From NCBI RefSeq assembly GCF_900163645.1, contig NZ_FUKM01000005.1, positions 40,081-104,080 on the forward strand: a stretch of 64,000 bases of DNA. The letters run 5' to 3'. Shown in pieces: positions 62,574-64,000 of this stretch. A model generated the notes under the pieces. It did no database searches, was not told where the DNA came from, and saw only the letters and a list, made by a program, of their open reading frames with translations. Position 1 is the stretch's first letter, and each line of letters opens with the position of its first letter. A program made the position numbers and the translations under genes. Source of the stretch: Halomonas citrativorans. GTDB taxonomy: Bacteria; Pseudomonadota; Gammaproteobacteria; Pseudomonadales; Halomonadaceae.

Positions 62574-63884
62574 ATGTTGGCACTGGCCATTTTTGTCGTC
62601 ACCCTGGTTCTGGTGATCTGGCAGCCTAAAGGTTTGGGTATCGGGTGGAGCGCACTGGGCGGCGCTTTAGTGGCACTACTCATGGGCGTGGTGCATTTGG
62701 CTGATATCGTGGTGGTGTGGGACATCGTCTGGGATGCCACCTTTACGTTCGTTGCCCTGATTATCATTTCCCTGATTTTAGACGAAGCGGGATTCTTCGC
62801 CTGGGCAGCGCTGCACGTGGCGCGCTGGGGCAACGGACGCGGGCATCTGCTTTTCCCGCTGGTCGTGTTACTCGGCGCGGTCATTGCCGCCTTCTTCGCT
62901 AACGATGGTGCTGCCCTACTGCTGACGCCCATCGTTATCGCTATTCTTCTGCGCCTGAAGTTTGAACCGCCTGCGGCGCTGGCCTTCATTATTGCGACGG
63001 GGTTTATCGCCGATACCGCAAGCCTGCCCCTGGTGATCTCTAACCTCGTTAATATCGTCAGTGCCAACTACTTTGATATTGGCTTTGATCGCTATGCGGC
63101 AGTCATGGTGCCGGTGAACTTGGTGTCAATAACGGCCACGCTGGCCGTGCTGTGGATAGCCTTTGGCCGCCGCATTCCCAAACACTACGCCGTCGAAAAC
63201 CTCGACCCACCGCGCTCGGCTATAAAGGACCCGCTCATCTTTCGAGTGGCGTTTCCGTTGCTGGCGACACTTCTGATCGCCTACTTCGTGACTGCCCCGC
63301 TGGGCATTCCCATCGCCTTTGTAACGGGAACAGCCGCCGTGCTGCTAATGGCAATTGCCGGACGCTGGTGGCAAGCAGGCCGCGGTGCCATCGTCTCCGT
63401 ATCAGATGCGCTACGCGGTGCCCCTTGGCAAATAGTGCTGTTCTCAATCGGCATGTATCTCGTCGTCTACGGGCTGGGTAATGCAGGGCTGACGAACTAT
63501 GGCGCGTTGGCGCTTGAGTGGCTGGCACAACAAGATAACTTTATCGCCACGCTGGGCACCGGCTTTCTATCGGCCATCGTGGCCTCAATAATGAACAATA
63601 TGCCCTCGACACTGGTCGGCGCGCTGGCGATTGATCAAGCGAACGTGCCTGCAGTAACGCAGGAGCTGATGATCTACGCTAACGTCATTGGTAATGACCT
63701 GGGACCTAAGTTCACCCCGATTGGCAGCCTCGCCACCCTGCTCTGGCTACACGTGCTAGCGGGCAAGGGATACAAAATTGGCTGGGGCCAGTATATGAAA
63801 ATCGGCCTGCTGATCACGCCGCCGGTGCTATTGGCAACGCTGGTTGCTTTGGCGCTTTGGTTGCCGGTGTTGTCTGCGGGGTGA
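62574..63884 (+). CDS. arsB: Arsenite efflux permease ArsB
   Basis: 436-residue arsenite/H+ antiporter with about twelve segments, close to E. coli ArsB (429). [20 protein letters not shown] at the N-terminus, [17 protein letters not shown] near 105, [26 protein letters not shown] near 145, and [12 protein letters not shown] near 340 are the characteristic blocks. Last gene of the operon, 14 bp after arsH. No arsA ATPase gene follows in the window, so export is probably driven by the proton gradient. Confidence 0.93.
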   Translation: MLALAIFVVTLVLVIWQPKGLGIGWSALGGALVALLMGVVHLADIVVVWDIVWDATFTFVALIIISLILDEAGFFAWAALHVARWGNGRGHLLFPLVVLLGAVIAAFFANDGAALLLTPIVIAILLRLKFEPPAALAFIIATGFIADTASLPLVISNLVNIVSANYFDIGFDRYAAVMVPVNLVSITATLAVLWIAFGRRIPKHYAVENLDPPRSAIKDPLIFRVAFPLLATLLIAYFVTAPLGIPIAFVTGTAAVLLMAIAGRWWQAGRGAIVSVSDALRGAPWQIVLFSIGMYLVVYGLGNAGLTNYGALALEWLAQQDNFIATLGTGFLSAIVASIMNNMPSTLVGALAIDQANVPAVTQELMIYANVIGNDLGPKFTPIGSLATLLWLHVLAGKGYKIGWGQYMKIGLLITPPVLLATLVALALWLPVLSAG

Positions 63885-64000
63885 GCTGACTAGGGATGTA
63901 GGTTGGATGGAAGCTAGGCAGGGTTTCTGGCTAGCTTCTGGTATCGGCCGAGGTTGTGTGAAAACCTAAAAATCAGCTGCCGATAACAGTATCCAGTCGT

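Noticed and set aside
1..64000. CRISPR arrays, rRNA genes, intact IS elements, prophage genes
   Set aside because: No regularly spaced repeats, rRNA sequence, transposase other than the TnsA remnant, or phage structural genes were seen.

Overview
The window reads as chromosomal DNA of a moderately halophilic gammaproteobacterium, most likely Halomonas or a close relative (Halomonadaceae). The evidence is the choX / betIBA choline-to-glycine-betaine locus, the gammaproteobacterial forms of proS, glpD/glpK/glpR, fadE, nfo, map and topB, and a 4.5S RNA next to an elongator tRNA-Met. The genus is inferred from gene content and protein flavour, not from a marker gene. Coding density is high and most genes are housekeeping or catabolic. 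No rRNA, CRISPR array, intact insertion sequence or prophage was seen.

Layout. 1-1.95 kb: the end of an MFS transporter gene, then a TnsA-like fragment behind a Tn7-type terminus lying 8 bp beyond the 3' end of the 4.5S RNA gene (ffs), then tRNA-Met. 2-7.1 kb: choline uptake and oxidation (choX, betI, betB, betA). 7.1-9.9 kb: fadE behind a PsrA-like palindrome. 9.9-14.9 kb: glycerol catabolism (glpD, glpK, glpR) with GlpR-type sites and two small hypothetical genes. 15-23.3 kb: SLC13 permease, TenA, quinone oxidoreductase, GDPD phosphodiesterase, endonuclease IV, a divergent XRE-cupin regulator / BenE-family pair with two matching palindromes, and a lipoprotein. 23.6-33 kb: proS, a candidate small RNA with its own promoter and terminator, SlyD-like PPIase, AmpG-like permease, a TPR/SEC-C protein, an ABC1 kinase and topB. 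33-40 kb: LysR/azoreductase, DUF1330, the HtpX-like/LemA pair, a DUF3592-like fragment and a YdgA-like DUF945 protein. 40-44.6 kb: ZIP-like and MgtC-like membrane proteins, a VOC protein, and a DUF2784 / subtilase / small I9-like protein operon. 45-52.2 kb: YfcC permease, LysR, then an M20 peptidase with kynA, kynU and an alpha/beta-hydrolase formamidase (tryptophan to anthranilate). 52.3-53.3 kb: a ParD-like protein overlapping map. 53.4-58.2 kb: MocR regulator, tandem thioredoxin-fold protein and DsbD/ScsB-like reductase. 58.4-61 kb: isochorismatase-like hydrolase, exported metallo-beta-lactamase-fold protein, GlxA-type regulator. 61-63.9 kb: arsRCHB arsenic operon.

How the genes work together. 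ChoX and BetBA supply osmoprotectant glycine betaine. FadE and GlpKD feed lipid-derived acyl-CoA and glycerol into central metabolism, and the GDPD enzyme supplies glycerol-3-phosphate. The kyn cluster degrades tryptophan, perhaps fed by the peptidase and the YfcC permease. The ars operon reduces arsenate and exports arsenite.

The most unusual elements are the TnsA remnant at ffs, whose geometry fits a former Tn7-like (possibly CRISPR-associated) transposon; the structured minus-strand RNA candidate at about 25.4-25.66 kb; the subtilase paired with a stand-alone inhibitor-like protein; and the overlapping ParD-like/map pair.
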